Assembly (NCBI GenBank): GCA_964411125.1
Contig: CAYPJU010000006.1
Span: forward strand, 1 to 64,000
DNA: 64,000 bases
Origin: JBFIHF01 sp964411125
GTDB lineage: Bacteria; Myxococcota_A; Bradymonadia; Bradymonadales; Bradymonadaceae
Direction: 5' to 3'
Positions 8,737 through 18,800 of this stretch are shown piece by piece. Below the pieces are notes generated by a model. It had not been told where the DNA came from. It saw only the letters and a list, made by a program, of their open reading frames with translations, and did no database searches. Each line of letters opens with the position of its first letter. The stretch's first letter is position 1. The position numbers were made by a program, and so were the translations under genes.

Positions 8737-9981
8737 TCAGAAGTCCACGAAGATCACGCCGAAGGCGGAGCTCGTCGGGGGAGACGTGACCTCGATCCCC
8801 GACCACATGTAGTCCGTCCGAACGTCACTGGGCCGGGTGATCGAGAGAGAATCCCGACAACCGTGGACGTCGTAATCGCCGGTGAGGAGGGTGTTCATGC
8901 CGCGAAATGCCGTGATCATTCCGTGGATGTCCGCCGCGAAGAAGAACGCCCCGCCCGTCCCGTCGGCGATCCTCGAGAGAACGTCGATGCTGACGCTCTG
9001 GGAGAGCCCGATGGTGAAGATTCTCACCCCCGCCTCCTGCGCCATCGCGACGACCTGAGACTCAGTCGTCGTGGACGCCGTGTCCGCCCCGTCAGTGAAT
9101 ACGACCAGCGACCTCGCCTCTTGCGAAGCGTTGTTGCTGACCTCCTGAATCATGGCGGCCATGGCATCGTAGAGGGGCGTTCGTCCCGACTCGCACCCGT
9201 CGAGTGACTCGAGCGTCGCCACGTATCGCTGATAATCGGTGGTGAAACCGTCTCCCCACAGGGCGACGTCGAATTCGGTGCAGGAGTTGTCCGAGGCGAA
9301 CGTCGACAGCATCAGCTCATCGGGAGGCGTGAGAGAGTTGAGGAACTCGATCGCCCCCGAGATCCGGAGGTCTTCGGGATCCGTCTGGAGAATGCTTCCG
9401 CTCTGGTCCATCACCAGCCCCACCGAAACCGATCTGCTCGGGTTCGTGAAGACGCTGTGGTCGCACGTCACCTGCTGACCCCACTCGAACACTGCTCCGT
9501 CATCTGCCACGAACGATTCGGGGATCACGTCCTCCCCACGTACGGTGGGAACCGAAACGGCGTTTTCGTCCAACACGACGAGCTCGAACCCGATCTCCCA
9601 CGTCTCGGTCGCCGTACCGTCCCCATTCTCTTCGCGCTGAAGATTTGAGGGCACGGAGGAACGAACCGCCGCGATCGGTCGGCCGGGCGCCGCCTCCTCG
9701 CCCACGTCGGGCTCCGTGATCACGGACCCCGCGTCGTCATCGGAACCCATGTCGCGGGGCGGTGGCTCGAAACCGCCCATGTCCCGCGTCACCGGGGAAG
9801 GGGACGGCGTGCATTCGCCGAATGAGCAGACCAGGCCGTAGTCACAGGTCTCGTCGACATGGCACTCACATCCGTCTTCTCCTGCAGGACACGGATCGTC
9901 GGCCGGATCGGAACCAATCCCCCCGGAACATCCGGTGCTCATCAAAAGCGCGAGCGCGATGGTAAAACCGAGTCGCATCAT
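8737..9981 (-). CDS. VWA-domain lipoprotein
   Basis: A 414-residue exported lipoprotein; the signal peptide ends in STGC (Cys18). A short Cys-rich segment (residues 31-57, with CxC and six Cys) is followed by a Pro/Asp-rich linker and a von Willebrand factor A domain from about 185. The MIDAS loop reads DQSGS at Asp192, and a later strand has VVFTDGADT. VWA domains bind metal ions and protein ligands. The start is set at the ATG-ATG pair (9981 or 9978), preceded by a G-rich ribosome-like site; the frame upstream lacks a signal peptide. Ligand and role are unknown. It resembles, in plan, the VWA lipoprotein at 59031-60557. Confidence 0.85.
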   Translation of the reverse strand: MMRLGFTIALALLMSTGCSGGIGSDPADDPCPAGEDGCECHVDETCDYGLVCSFGECTPSPSPVTRDMGGFEPPPRDMGSDDDAGSVITEPDVGEEAAPGRPIAAVRSSVPSNLQREENGDGTATETWEIGFELVVLDENAVSVPTVRGEDVIPESFVADDGAVFEWGQQVTCDHSVFTNPSRSVSVGLVMDQSGSILQTDPEDLRISGAIEFLNSLTPPDELMLSTFASDNSCTEFDVALWGDGFTTDYQRYVATLESLDGCESGRTPLYDAMAAMIQEVSNNASQEARSLVVFTDGADTASTTTESQVVAMAQEAGVRIFTIGLSQSVSIDVLSRIADGTGGAFFFAADIHGMITAFRGMNTLLTGDYDVHGCRDSLSITRPSDVRTDYMWSGIEVTSPPTSSAFGVIFVDF

Positions 9982-10209
9982 GCGGCAGCCCCCCGTCGTG
10001 ATTGTGTCAGTGTCTCGTGAGGTTAGCATCCCCGGCGCATCGTCGCCAACGACAGTCGTGCACCGAATTCTTCGACTCGGAGAGAAGGGAGACCCCGGAT
10101 GGTGGATCGACGAGGCGAGGGTTTCCGCGCCTGCGAGGGAAGACGGCTGACGTGTCGCGCCCCCACAGGTATACCGGCGTGGTAGGTCACCAGTAGATTA
10201 CGGTGTAGA

Positions 10210-11421
10210 GTGACTCGCATGTACCGCGCATCCACAGCAGCCATGCTCGCCGCAGCCTTCGTCATGTCGAGCTGCGAAGGTGAACGGCCTCCGCCCCCCA
10301 AGCACAGCGAGACCGTCTCGGCGCCCATCGTCCCCTGGGACGAGCCCGAGCCGATCCGCGACATCAGCTCCGCCACGACCGAGGTTCGAACGCTCGACCT
10401 CGCCGACGCACAGAAGTATCCGGAATGCCACGAGCTTTTGGAACCGAACGGAGAAGTCGCGGACCCGTTTCCGCTGCCGGATCCGGTCGGACGCGCCCTC
10501 GCGCTCGCGAGCTGCGACATCGAGGCGACCCTGAAGCTCGAGGACGGGACCCGAATCTATGCGTGGGGAGCCCCGTCGATCGGGAACGCCCGCGCGACCG
10601 ATCTGCACGTGGCCGCGTGGAGCGCCGACGGAAAACTTCGTTGGACCGCGAAGATGAATCGCACCAAACAGTCCCCGAACTGGGTCGCGAACTTCCGGCG
10701 CTCTTTTCTGACGGCGGTGGGGGACCGACACGTCTGCTTCGGAACCCTATGGGAGGGTGAGACCCAGGGACAATGCGTCGCTCAGGACACCGGCGAAAAG
10801 CACTGGGGGGGCTCGCTCCCCTTCTGGTCCGGGATCGTCCCGCAAGGGGCCGAGGACGGCTTCTTCGTCGCCGACATCAGCTCGGTCACGAAGCGCTATC
10901 CCTTCAGTGGCGCCGAGATGCGCCACCTGAAGCTCCCCGGCCTGGGCGGCCGGGCGGGCTACTACGCGACCGACGGCAAGAGGCTCTACTTCGCGACGAG
11001 CCGCGAGGAGCAGCCGGCGCTCACGGCGTACTCGTTCGAGACGTTCGACCCCGTCTGGCAAACGCCGTTGCGGGAGAATCCCAACGCGGCTCTCGCCTAC
11101 GCGTACCCGCAGTTCGAGCTCATCTTGATGAAGCTCGACGACAATCTGTATGCCGTCGACACCGAGACGGGCAAAGCTCTCTGGGCGCACCGGATCGGTG
11201 ACGACATCCCCTCGATCGCGGCGAACGGCGATTCGCTCTTCGTCCTGAACCGGCTGCCATCCGAGCCGAACGTCCTCTTCGCCATCGAGCCCCGCAGCGG
11301 TTCCGTGCGCTGGAAGGCTGAGACTCCGTCGGGGACGTTGCGCGTCGAATCGATCGAAGACGAGCTCGTCATCGGCAGCGTTCGAGCCGTCCAACACGTT
11401 CCTCTCGCGGCGACGAAGTGA
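10210..11421 (+). CDS. PQQ-like beta-propeller lipoprotein
   Basis: A 403-residue protein with a signal peptide ending in the lipobox SSC (about residue 22). The body shows PQQ/quinoprotein-type propeller blades, for example LHVAAWSADGKLRWTAKM, LYAVDTETGKALWAHRI and LFAIEPRSGSVRWKAE. No dehydrogenase active-site motif is seen, so a BamB-like scaffolding or binding role is more likely than an enzyme; this is inference. The start is GTG 10210, or ATG 10219 nine bases later; neither has a clear ribosome site. The stop overlaps the start of the CPBP protease gene by four bases (GTGA), so the two are probably co-translated. Confidence 0.8.
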   Translation: MTRMYRASTAAMLAAAFVMSSCEGERPPPPKHSETVSAPIVPWDEPEPIRDISSATTEVRTLDLADAQKYPECHELLEPNGEVADPFPLPDPVGRALALASCDIEATLKLEDGTRIYAWGAPSIGNARATDLHVAAWSADGKLRWTAKMNRTKQSPNWVANFRRSFLTAVGDRHVCFGTLWEGETQGQCVAQDTGEKHWGGSLPFWSGIVPQGAEDGFFVADISSVTKRYPFSGAEMRHLKLPGLGGRAGYYATDGKRLYFATSREEQPALTAYSFETFDPVWQTPLRENPNAALAYAYPQFELILMKLDDNLYAVDTETGKALWAHRIGDDIPSIAANGDSLFVLNRLPSEPNVLFAIEPRSGSVRWKAETPSGTLRVESIEDELVIGSVRAVQHVPLAATK

Positions 11422-12527
11422 CGGACGAGGAACGGCGAAACCCATTCCGCGAAGTCGGCGTCGTCTACACGTCGGTCCTGGCCGCGATCATCGTCTTCGC
11501 TGTAGCCGCAGTCTTCGTACCGCTGATCAACCAGCTCCTCTACGCCATCGTCGCGTTCCTCTTCTTCTTCGTCCCGCAGAAGATCCTCGAGCGAGAACGG
11601 GCGTCCCCAGAGGAGTACGGAATGGTCGCGGGCGACGTGAAGCGCGGGCTGCTCTGGGGGTTCGGAGCGACGCTGGTCACCCTCCCCTTCTTCCTGCCGG
11701 GCTACTGGATCTGGGAGACGCAGTTTCTCGAACGAGAACTCGCCGTCGACGTCGAGCGCTACCGACAGTGGTCGCTCGAGCTCGAAGGGGAGCCCGAAAA
11801 CTGGGGGGCAGACACCGCCGGCGTATGGATCTGGTCCGACCGCGACGAACTCTCGGTCGGCATTCGGAACGACGGCGAGGCGAACAACCGCGTCACGATC
11901 GAAGCCGACGAACCGTTCGTGCCGACGAAGCGCGGCACAGTCTCGTTGAAGCCGGCCGACGGTGAGTCGCGCGACGGTGCCCGAAAGTGGATCGCGACCC
12001 TCACCCACTCGAGCAGCCGCGGCGTCGTGACGATCCGCGGCCCCGACGACGTCCGGGTGACGGTCGCGCCCATCACGGCCGGTAATCGGACCTGGCCGAT
12101 GTTCCGCGGCCCGTCCGCTTCTCCCGTGGAAGACAACGAGGTGAGCGACAGCCGCGGAGTGGGGTGGCTCTTCCTGTGGGTGGCGACCCAGTTCGTCCTG
12201 GTCGCCTTTCCCGAGGAGTACTTCTACCGCGGCTACGTGCAGACCAAGCTCGAGAAGGGATTCGAAGAGCGTGCCGCCCGACGCGGACGCACGATGCGTG
12301 TAGTGCTCGGCGTCACACCGGCGATCGTGACGACCTCGTTGATGTTCGGGATCGGCCACCTTCTCGTCCCGGTGGGCGGGGCGCTCCTCGCGAACCGGAT
12401 GGCGGTCTTCTTCCCGTCGCTCGTGTTCGGCTGGCTTCGGCGACACACCGGCTCGATCCTGGCGCCGACGATCTACCACGCGTTCAGCAACATGCTCGTC
12501 CTGGTCTCGGCCGTCCATTTCGTCTGA
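11418..12527 (+). CDS. CPBP-family glutamic intramembrane protease
   Basis: A 369-residue inner-membrane protein. The CPBP (Abi/CAAX protease-like) catalytic signature is present: PEEYFYRGY (Glu266-Glu267), a second motif FGIGHLL with His near 315, and a C-terminal YHAFSN. An extra soluble domain of about 120 residues (roughly 115-240) is inserted between the N-terminal helices and the catalytic core, probably on the periplasmic side. In Myxococcota, members of this superfamily include myxosortases, which sort proteins with C-terminal tags, but no such tag is seen in this window. It overlaps the upstream propeller lipoprotein gene, which may provide the substrate or a partner (inference). Confidence 0.85.
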   Translation: MTDEERRNPFREVGVVYTSVLAAIIVFAVAAVFVPLINQLLYAIVAFLFFFVPQKILERERASPEEYGMVAGDVKRGLLWGFGATLVTLPFFLPGYWIWETQFLERELAVDVERYRQWSLELEGEPENWGADTAGVWIWSDRDELSVGIRNDGEANNRVTIEADEPFVPTKRGTVSLKPADGESRDGARKWIATLTHSSSRGVVTIRGPDDVRVTVAPITAGNRTWPMFRGPSASPVEDNEVSDSRGVGWLFLWVATQFVLVAFPEEYFYRGYVQTKLEKGFEERAARRGRTMRVVLGVTPAIVTTSLMFGIGHLLVPVGGALLANRMAVFFPSLVFGWLRRHTGSILAPTIYHAFSNMLVLVSAVHFV

Positions 12528-12608
12528 ACTCCCCGCCACGGTGAGTTCCTTGCGCGAACGGTCGTAGAGCTTAGCATTGCTCCATCACCACATTCGGGAG
12601 GAAGGACG

Positions 12609-13295
12609 ATGAAAGGACGGTTTGTCACGATCTGCGCGGTGCTCTGCCTCGGTGCCTGCGGCGGCAACAACGGCTCGAACAACGGCGCCTCCAACAACGG
12701 CGCCTCCAACAACGCAGGCTCGAACAACGGCGCTTCCAACAACGCAGGCTCGAACAACGGTGGGTCGATCGAATGCCCCGACGACAATCCGCTCGTCGGC
12801 TCGTGCGGAGACCTGAACTTTCTCGGCGGCTGCTTCGAGCCCGACATGAGCGGGACGTGCTCGATGACACTGTCGACCCAATGGAGTGACGGCTCGAAGG
12901 TCGAACGCGATGCCAGCGGGACCGGAGGCTTCTACGGCCCCGGCGACAGCGACCCGTGCGCGACCTACCGCTACGACATGGCGACGAAGACGACGACCTT
13001 CGAAAAGGATGGCGACACTTGGACCCAGGTCGACAACGGCGATGGGACGTTCACCATGACGTGCCCGGATGGAACCGCTTTCGACTACACGGCGAGCGAA
13101 TCGACGAAGTACAACGAGTGCCGGGGGATTACTTGCGTTTCCGGCGGCACGGGGGGAAGCAACAACGGCTCGGCCGGGATGTGTTCGGGTATCGCCGACT
13201 GCCCCGGCACCGTCTGTTGCCAGACGGCTGCGGCCACGTCGTGCGTCCCCGACGAGATGACGTGCGGGACGCTCGGCGGTACGGTGCTGCCCTGA
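12609..13295 (+). CDS. Small lipoprotein with Asn-Asn-Gly linker
   Basis: A 228-residue predicted lipoprotein: signal peptide ending in LGAC (Cys17), then an NNG/SNN linker (residues 20-51), then a Cys-containing globular part of about 170 residues that I do not recognise. The C-terminus has several Cys (CSGIADCPGTVCC and later CVPDEMTC). The ribosome site GGGAGGAAGG lies just before the ATG. It stands alone between the CPBP protease and htrA genes. The same linker style is used by the giant lipoprotein at 5691-8105, which suggests a shared route to the cell surface. Confidence 0.8.
   Translation: MKGRFVTICAVLCLGACGGNNGSNNGASNNGASNNAGSNNGASNNAGSNNGGSIECPDDNPLVGSCGDLNFLGGCFEPDMSGTCSMTLSTQWSDGSKVERDASGTGGFYGPGDSDPCATYRYDMATKTTTFEKDGDTWTQVDNGDGTFTMTCPDGTAFDYTASESTKYNECRGITCVSGGTGGSNNGSAGMCSGIADCPGTVCCQTAAATSCVPDEMTCGTLGGTVLP
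12666..12761 (+). repeat. Asn-Asn-Gly / Ser-Asn-Asn linker repeat
   Basis: Short tandem codons give NNG and SNN units every four to five residues immediately after the lipidated Cys. The DNA is an imperfect 12-15 base repeat (GGCGCCTCCAACAAC-like units). Confidence 0.88.
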
Positions 13296-13383
13296 ACCGG
13301 GGCTCGGAACAAGTTGGCGGTCGGCGCTGTTTCTACCGCGAATCGAGACGCTGATTCGTGTCTTCTTCGTGAGGTGAAACCAG

Positions 13384-14781
13384 ATGAACGAGACGTCGAA
13401 ATTCTTCCCCCAATCGCTCGCCCGAACGCTGATCGTCGCCCTCGCTCTGGGCGGCGCCACGCTCGCGACCCAGCCCGCCTGGGCCCAGGACGCCGCGCCC
13501 GGCTTCAGCGGTTCCTTGCCGCCCGTCACGCAGCTCTTCGAGCGCGAGAAAAACAAGGTCGTCAGCATCCAGACCGAGCTGGCGCCGAACACGGGCTCTC
13601 AGATGTTCCAGTTCTTCGGCGGCCCGCAGGGTCGTCCGCAGAGCGGAATGGGCTCTGGCTTCGTCGTCGACCCGTCGGGTTACATCGTGACGAACAACCA
13701 CGTCGTCGACGGAGCGACGGTCATCAAGGTCCGCATGCAGACCGGCGAGTCGTACGACGCGCAGCTCGTCGGCACCGACCCGAGCATCGACATTGCGCTG
13801 CTGAAGGTCGAGACGAAGAAGCCGCTCCCCGCGGTGACGATCGGCACTTCGAGCAAGCTGGACGTCGGCGAGTGGGTCGTCGCGATCGGCAGCCCGTTCG
13901 GCCTCGACTACACGGTCACGACCGGCATCGTGAGCGCGAAGGGGCGAAACCTCGGGGCCGGTCCGTACGACGACTTCATCCAGACCGACGCCAGCATCAA
14001 CCCCGGCAACTCGGGCGGCCCGCTCTTCAACCTCCGAGGTGAAGTCGTCGGCGTCAACACCGCGATCATCCGGGACGGCCAGGGGATCGGTTTCGCCGTC
14101 CCGATCGACATCGTGAAGAACGTCATCCCGCAGCTTCGCACGACCGGTTACGTAGTGCGCGGCTTCATCGGCACGGGAATCCAGGATCTCGACGCCGAGC
14201 TCGCCGAGTCGTTCGGGCTCCCCACCCCCTCGGGTGTGCTGGTGAGTTCGATCGAAGATTCGGGGCCTGCCGCACGCGCCGGTCTACAGCCCGGCGACGT
14301 CATCGTCGAGTTCGCCGGACGCGACACCCCCGCCACCCACGATCTCCTGCTCGCCGTGGCGGAGACGAAGCCCGGTTCCGGAGCGGCCGTTCGCTACATC
14401 CGAGACGGGAAGATGCGTACGGCGTCGGTCACCGTCGCCGAGCGCCCGGGCACACAGCGACGGCGGACGGTGCCGGTCAAAGCACCGCAGCGCTCCGACG
14501 ACGTCCGGCTCGGCGTGGCGATCCGTCAGGTCGATCAGCGCGTCGCGGCTGCAATGGGGCTGAGCGAAGCGAGGGGCGTAGTGGTCACGGAGGTCGCGGC
14601 AGGATCCCCCGCGGCCAAGAAGCTGCGCCCGGGCGACGTCATCCTCGAGGCGAACGGCAAGCCCGTGAACGACAAGCCACGCCTCGATTCGATCCTCGCC
14701 ACCACCAAGACCGGCGACATCGTCCGGCTCAAGATCGTGCGGGTCGGCGCGGTGAACTTCGTCGCCGTTCGCCTTCGCTGA
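13384..14781 (+). CDS. htrA: HtrA/DegP-family periplasmic serine protease
   Basis: A 465-residue exported protease and chaperone of the HtrA family, which degrades or refolds damaged envelope proteins. The signal peptide has a likely cleavage after AWA (residue 34). The trypsin-like domain has the catalytic triad His106 (TNNHVVDG), Asp136 (DIALLK) and Ser210 (NPGNSGGPLF). Two PDZ domains follow (about 260-350 and 375-460), as in DegP/DegQ. The ribosome site GAGGTGAAACCAG precedes the ATG. A 9-bp stem hairpin lies between this gene and the LytM gene downstream. Confidence in function is high; regulation is not evident. Confidence 0.95.
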   Translation: MNETSKFFPQSLARTLIVALALGGATLATQPAWAQDAAPGFSGSLPPVTQLFEREKNKVVSIQTELAPNTGSQMFQFFGGPQGRPQSGMGSGFVVDPSGYIVTNNHVVDGATVIKVRMQTGESYDAQLVGTDPSIDIALLKVETKKPLPAVTIGTSSKLDVGEWVVAIGSPFGLDYTVTTGIVSAKGRNLGAGPYDDFIQTDASINPGNSGGPLFNLRGEVVGVNTAIIRDGQGIGFAVPIDIVKNVIPQLRTTGYVVRGFIGTGIQDLDAELAESFGLPTPSGVLVSSIEDSGPAARAGLQPGDVIVEFAGRDTPATHDLLLAVAETKPGSGAAVRYIRDGKMRTASVTVAERPGTQRRRTVPVKAPQRSDDVRLGVAIRQVDQRVAAAMGLSEARGVVVTEVAAGSPAAKKLRPGDVILEANGKPVNDKPRLDSILATTKTGDIVRLKIVRVGAVNFVAVRLR

Positions 14782-14814
14782 CGACCGTCCGCGGCGGCGA
14801 AGCGAAGTGCATCT

Positions 14815-14837
14815 GAGGCTGGCGCACTGCCAGCCTC
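14815..14837 (+). other. Intergenic hairpin between htrA and the LytM gene
   Basis: A perfect inverted repeat GAGGCTGGC / GCCAGCCTC with a five-base loop sits 33 bases after the htrA stop and 19 bases before the next start. No T-tract follows, so it could be a weak terminator, an mRNA-stability element or a processing site. Confidence 0.55.
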
Positions 14838-14855
14838 TCCGCTAAGAAGCGTCCG

Positions 14856-15800
14856 ATGTCCGACGAAACACGAACCGAGATCGAACCCGAACCGACCGAA
14901 CCCGACCGCAAAGTCGAGGTGTGGGTCTGGCTCGCTGCCGCCCTCGCCCTGGCGATGGTGGCTGCCTGGGTGCTCGTCTTCCTGCGACTGGGCCTCACCA
15001 GCGTCCAGGTGCACGCGATGGTGATCCCGACGCTCGGAAGCGCGACGCTCCTGATCATGGCGATCGGTCTGGTGATGACGATCTTTCGCCCCCCCGTGCT
15101 GCGTACTAGCCGGACCGTCGGCTTCGTTCTGCTCCTCGCGACGGGGTACGTCGGCAACGTCCCTCTCGTCGCCCCGCCGCTGGCGACCGAGGGCTGGCGG
15201 TCCGACGTCGAACACCGCCTGCCGTTCGAAGGTACCTGGCGCACCCTCGCCGGTGGAGACGACCGCAGCCGCAACTACAAGGCGACGACCGCCGCCTTCC
15301 GATGGGCCTACGCGTTCACGAAGGTCGAAGACGGGGAGGCGTTCGCGCTCGACGGAAAGAAGAACGAGGACTGGCACTGCTTCGGTGAGCCGGTCCTCGC
15401 CCCCGCACCGGGCAAGGTCGTTCAGGCGGTCGGCGACGTCGTCGACAACAACCCGGGCGAGGTGACGTCTTCGGCGGTCTTCGGCAACCACGTCGTCCTC
15501 CGGGTCGCGCCCGACGAATACCTGTTCGTTGCGTCGTTGCGCCACGACACCCTCGCCGTGAAAGTCGGCGACGAGGTCTCGGCGGGGGCTCGACTCGGCG
15601 ACTGCGGAAACTCGGGCTACATCGCTCAGCATCCGCAGATCCACGTTCACGCCCAGGACCGCAAGGAGTTCCCACTCGCTCAGGGCCTGCCGCTTCGATT
15701 CGTCGATTTTCGACGCGGCGATTCGGTCGTCGATGTCGGGACGCCGCGCGGCAACTCGGCCCCGGATGTGGCGGACGGAGAGATCGTCTCCCCCGACTGA
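14856..15800 (+). CDS. Membrane-anchored LytM/M23-like protein
   Basis: A 314-residue protein with a short acidic cytoplasmic N-terminus, three predicted membrane helices (about 24-45, 52-74, 85-105) and a periplasmic M23/LytM-like domain. The second zinc motif is present as IHVHAQD (about residue 263), but where active M23 peptidases have H-x(n)-D this protein has FRWAYAF, so the first zinc ligands look absent. It may therefore be a catalytically inactive LytM regulator, as EnvC and NlpD are, or a divergent enzyme. It follows htrA in the same direction. The start ATG has a weak ribosome site (AAGAAG). Confidence 0.75.
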   Translation: MSDETRTEIEPEPTEPDRKVEVWVWLAAALALAMVAAWVLVFLRLGLTSVQVHAMVIPTLGSATLLIMAIGLVMTIFRPPVLRTSRTVGFVLLLATGYVGNVPLVAPPLATEGWRSDVEHRLPFEGTWRTLAGGDDRSRNYKATTAAFRWAYAFTKVEDGEAFALDGKKNEDWHCFGEPVLAPAPGKVVQAVGDVVDNNPGEVTSSAVFGNHVVLRVAPDEYLFVASLRHDTLAVKVGDEVSAGARLGDCGNSGYIAQHPQIHVHAQDRKEFPLAQGLPLRFVDFRRGDSVVDVGTPRGNSAPDVADGEIVSPD

Positions 15801-15816
15801 TCCGCGCGCCGATCTG

Positions 15817-15844
15817 TTGACAGACCGCCCCCTCCCTCTAGTGT
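15817..15844 (+). promoter_or_regulatory. Candidate sigma-70 promoter
   Basis: A perfect -35 box TTGACA (15817-15822) is followed after 16 bases by TAGTGT (15839-15844). The predicted start lies about 20 bases before the ATG at 15872, which has its own GGAGG site. The -10 match is moderate. Confidence 0.5.
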
Positions 15845-15871
15845 GGATTCACTCGTAAATCTGGAGGTCAC

Positions 15872-18800
15872 ATGGGGAATCGCGCCGCGATCGCCTCGTT
15901 CTTCGCGTTGCTCCTCTGCTGGAGCCCGGTGGGTGCGCAGGCCAACGAGCTCGATACTTCGGGAATCCCCGCGCCGCTTCTGCCGTGGGTCGACTGGGTG
16001 GTCGAAGAGTCGCCTCGGGCTTATCTCTGCGCAGACGTCGCCGGGGCTCGCACCTGCGAGTGGCCGGGCGAGCTGACCGTCCGCGCACTTGGGGACGGAG
16101 CGACCTTCGAGCTTCGCGGTTTCACCGACGTCGAGGCCGAACTCTCCCTCCCCGGCTCCGCCGAGCAATGGCCCCTCGACGTTCGCGTGGACGGCCGGTC
16201 GGGCGTGGTGGTCGAGGTCAGCCGTCTCGGGTCGGGCAGTGAAGACACCGGCCCCGCGGTTCGAGTCTCGCCGGGCGAGCACCGGATCACCGGCCGATTT
16301 CGTTGGGCTTCGATGCCCGACGTTCTCCCTGTCCCCCCCACGGTGGCTCAGATCGCCCTCGCCATTGGTGGGACCGACGTCGTCGCGCCACGGGTCGACT
16401 CCGAGGGACGGCTCTGGCTGAGGGACGAGGGGACGACCTCCGAGGAGGGGGAAGCAGACAGCGTCCGTGCTTCCGTCTACCGCCGGTTCACCGACGGAGT
16501 GCCGATGCTCGTCACGACCCGCGTGCGCCTCAACGTCGCCGGGCGGGCTCGTGAGGTGAAGCTGGGGCAGGTCCTCCTCCCGAACTCTCGGCCGACGGCC
16601 GTGCGCGCGCCCCTCCCCGTGAGAGTCGCCCCCGACGGCGAGGTCAGCGCCTATGTCCGCCCGGGAACGTGGGACCTCGAGGTCGACGCCGTCCTCCCCA
16701 ACGCTCCCGAATCACTGAAGATGCGCCCCGCCGGGCCCGACTTCTACGATCCCCAGGAGGTGTGGATCTGGGTCCCGGACGAGGAGCTCCGGTCCGTCCA
16801 GCTCGGGGGCCTCACCTCGGTCGACCCCGAGCGAACCTCGCTCGCCGACGACTGGAAAGGTTACACGACGTTCCTCGCCGAACCGTCCGACGAGCTAAAG
16901 CTCACGGTGCTACGGCGCGGCATCACCGAATCGGCCCCCAACGCGCTCTCCCTCGACCGTGAAATCTGGCTCGACGTGGACGGCCGCGGGTACACCGTTC
17001 GCGATAGAATCACCGGGTCGATGCAGCGCGGTTGGCGGCTCGATCACTCCGGAGCCGACGGAGGCGTCCTCGGCCGCGTCGCCAACAACGGCGAGAACCT
17101 CCTCATCACCGAGGTCGAAGGAAAGCGAGGGGTCGAGCTGCGCCAGAGCCTGGTGGAGCTGACGGCGGAGATCCGTCTCCCCGAGCCGACCGACCGGATC
17201 TCCATCGTCGGCTGGGACCACGACATTCAATCGCTGTCGGCGACGCTGAACCTTCCGCCGGGGTGGACGCTCCTCTACGGCGAGGGTGTCGACTCGATCG
17301 AGGGCACCTGGGTCGACTCGTGGACCCTCTGGGATTTTCTCTTCGTCCTCGTCGTGGCGCTCGCGATCGGGCGCCTCTTCGGATGGCCATGGATGATCGT
17401 CGCGCTCTTCGCCCTGGTGTTGAGCCACGGGGAGTCGGGGGCGCCCGCGTGGATCTGGCTCTTCCTGATCGTCACGCTCGCGCTCGCGCGCGCCCTGCCG
17501 AACAGTCGCTGGCGCAAGCTCGTGGTCGCGATGCGCGGGGTGGGGCTCGTGATTCTGGCGATCATCGTGGCCCCCTTCGTGCACGACCAGATCCTGGGCG
17601 CTCTGCATCCGCAGGTCGGCGGCCCGAACAACCATTACAGCGCGAGCAGTTTCGACGACCTCGTCCAGATGGAGATGGACCAGGAGTTCGCCATGGAAGA
17701 AGCGGCCCCGGCGGCGCCCGCGTCCGCCAGGATCGCCCTCGGTAAGCTCGATGACTCTCTCGCGTCGATCGACCTCGAACGCGGCTCCGGATACGGCGGA
17801 GGGAAGAAGTCGGGGAGCAGCGTTCAGCGCAAGGAGGCGCTGCAGCAGGTCGACCCGCACGCGATCGTCCAGACCGGCCCTGGCCTCCCCGTCTGGAGCT
17901 GGTCGTCTTGGAACCTGCGATGGACCGGTCCCGTACGGAAGGACCACACAGTGAAGCTCTGGCTCGTCCAGCCCGCCTGGAACTCGGTCCTCGCCTTTCT
18001 GCGAATCCTTCTGGTGCTCCTGATAGCCCTGCTCCTCCTCGCACCGCGCGACATGTACTGGAACGTGCGGGCCGCGCCGCCGCAATGGTGGCGACGAATC
18101 TTCGGGACGGGCGCCATCCTTCTGGCGACGGGCGGACTCGGAACGACGTGGTCACCGACGCCGGCACACGCGCAGGTGCCCGCCCCCGAGATGTTGCAGG
18201 AGCTGCGGCAGCGGTTGGCACGCCAGACCGCCTGCGAAGCTCCGTGCGTCGTCGTGCACGACGCGGCGTTGAGCGGAGACGGACTCGACGTGACGTTCAC
18301 CGCTTCGGTAAGCGCGACCACCGACACCGCGATGACGCTCCCCGGCCCGATGGATGCCTTCAAGGTGGAATCGGTGACCGTGGACCGCCGCCCCACCCAA
18401 GCGCTTCGTCGCGAAGCCTCGGGGCTCACTCGCTTGCGCCTCGACGAAGGGACGCACGACGTCGTGGTCCGAGGGAGGCTCGCCGAGCGGAACAGCCTCG
18501 CGCTGCAATTCGAGAACTCGTCGCGACCGCGGCAGATGCGCGTCGACCTCGGTGGATGGGCCGTCGACGGGATCAGCCCGCGAGGTGTCCCCGACGGCTC
18601 GATCCAGTTGACTCGCACCGGCCAGACGACGACCGACGGTGGGATGGAGGAATCGGCCGTCGAGCTCCCCCCGTGGTACCGCGTTCAGCGCACGGTCGCC
18701 CTCGGGCTCCCCTGGCAGATCGACACTCGAGTGGAGCGAGACGACGCGTCGCGCGCCCAGCTCGTACGCGTCCCGATTCCCGGAGGAACGAAGGTGATCA

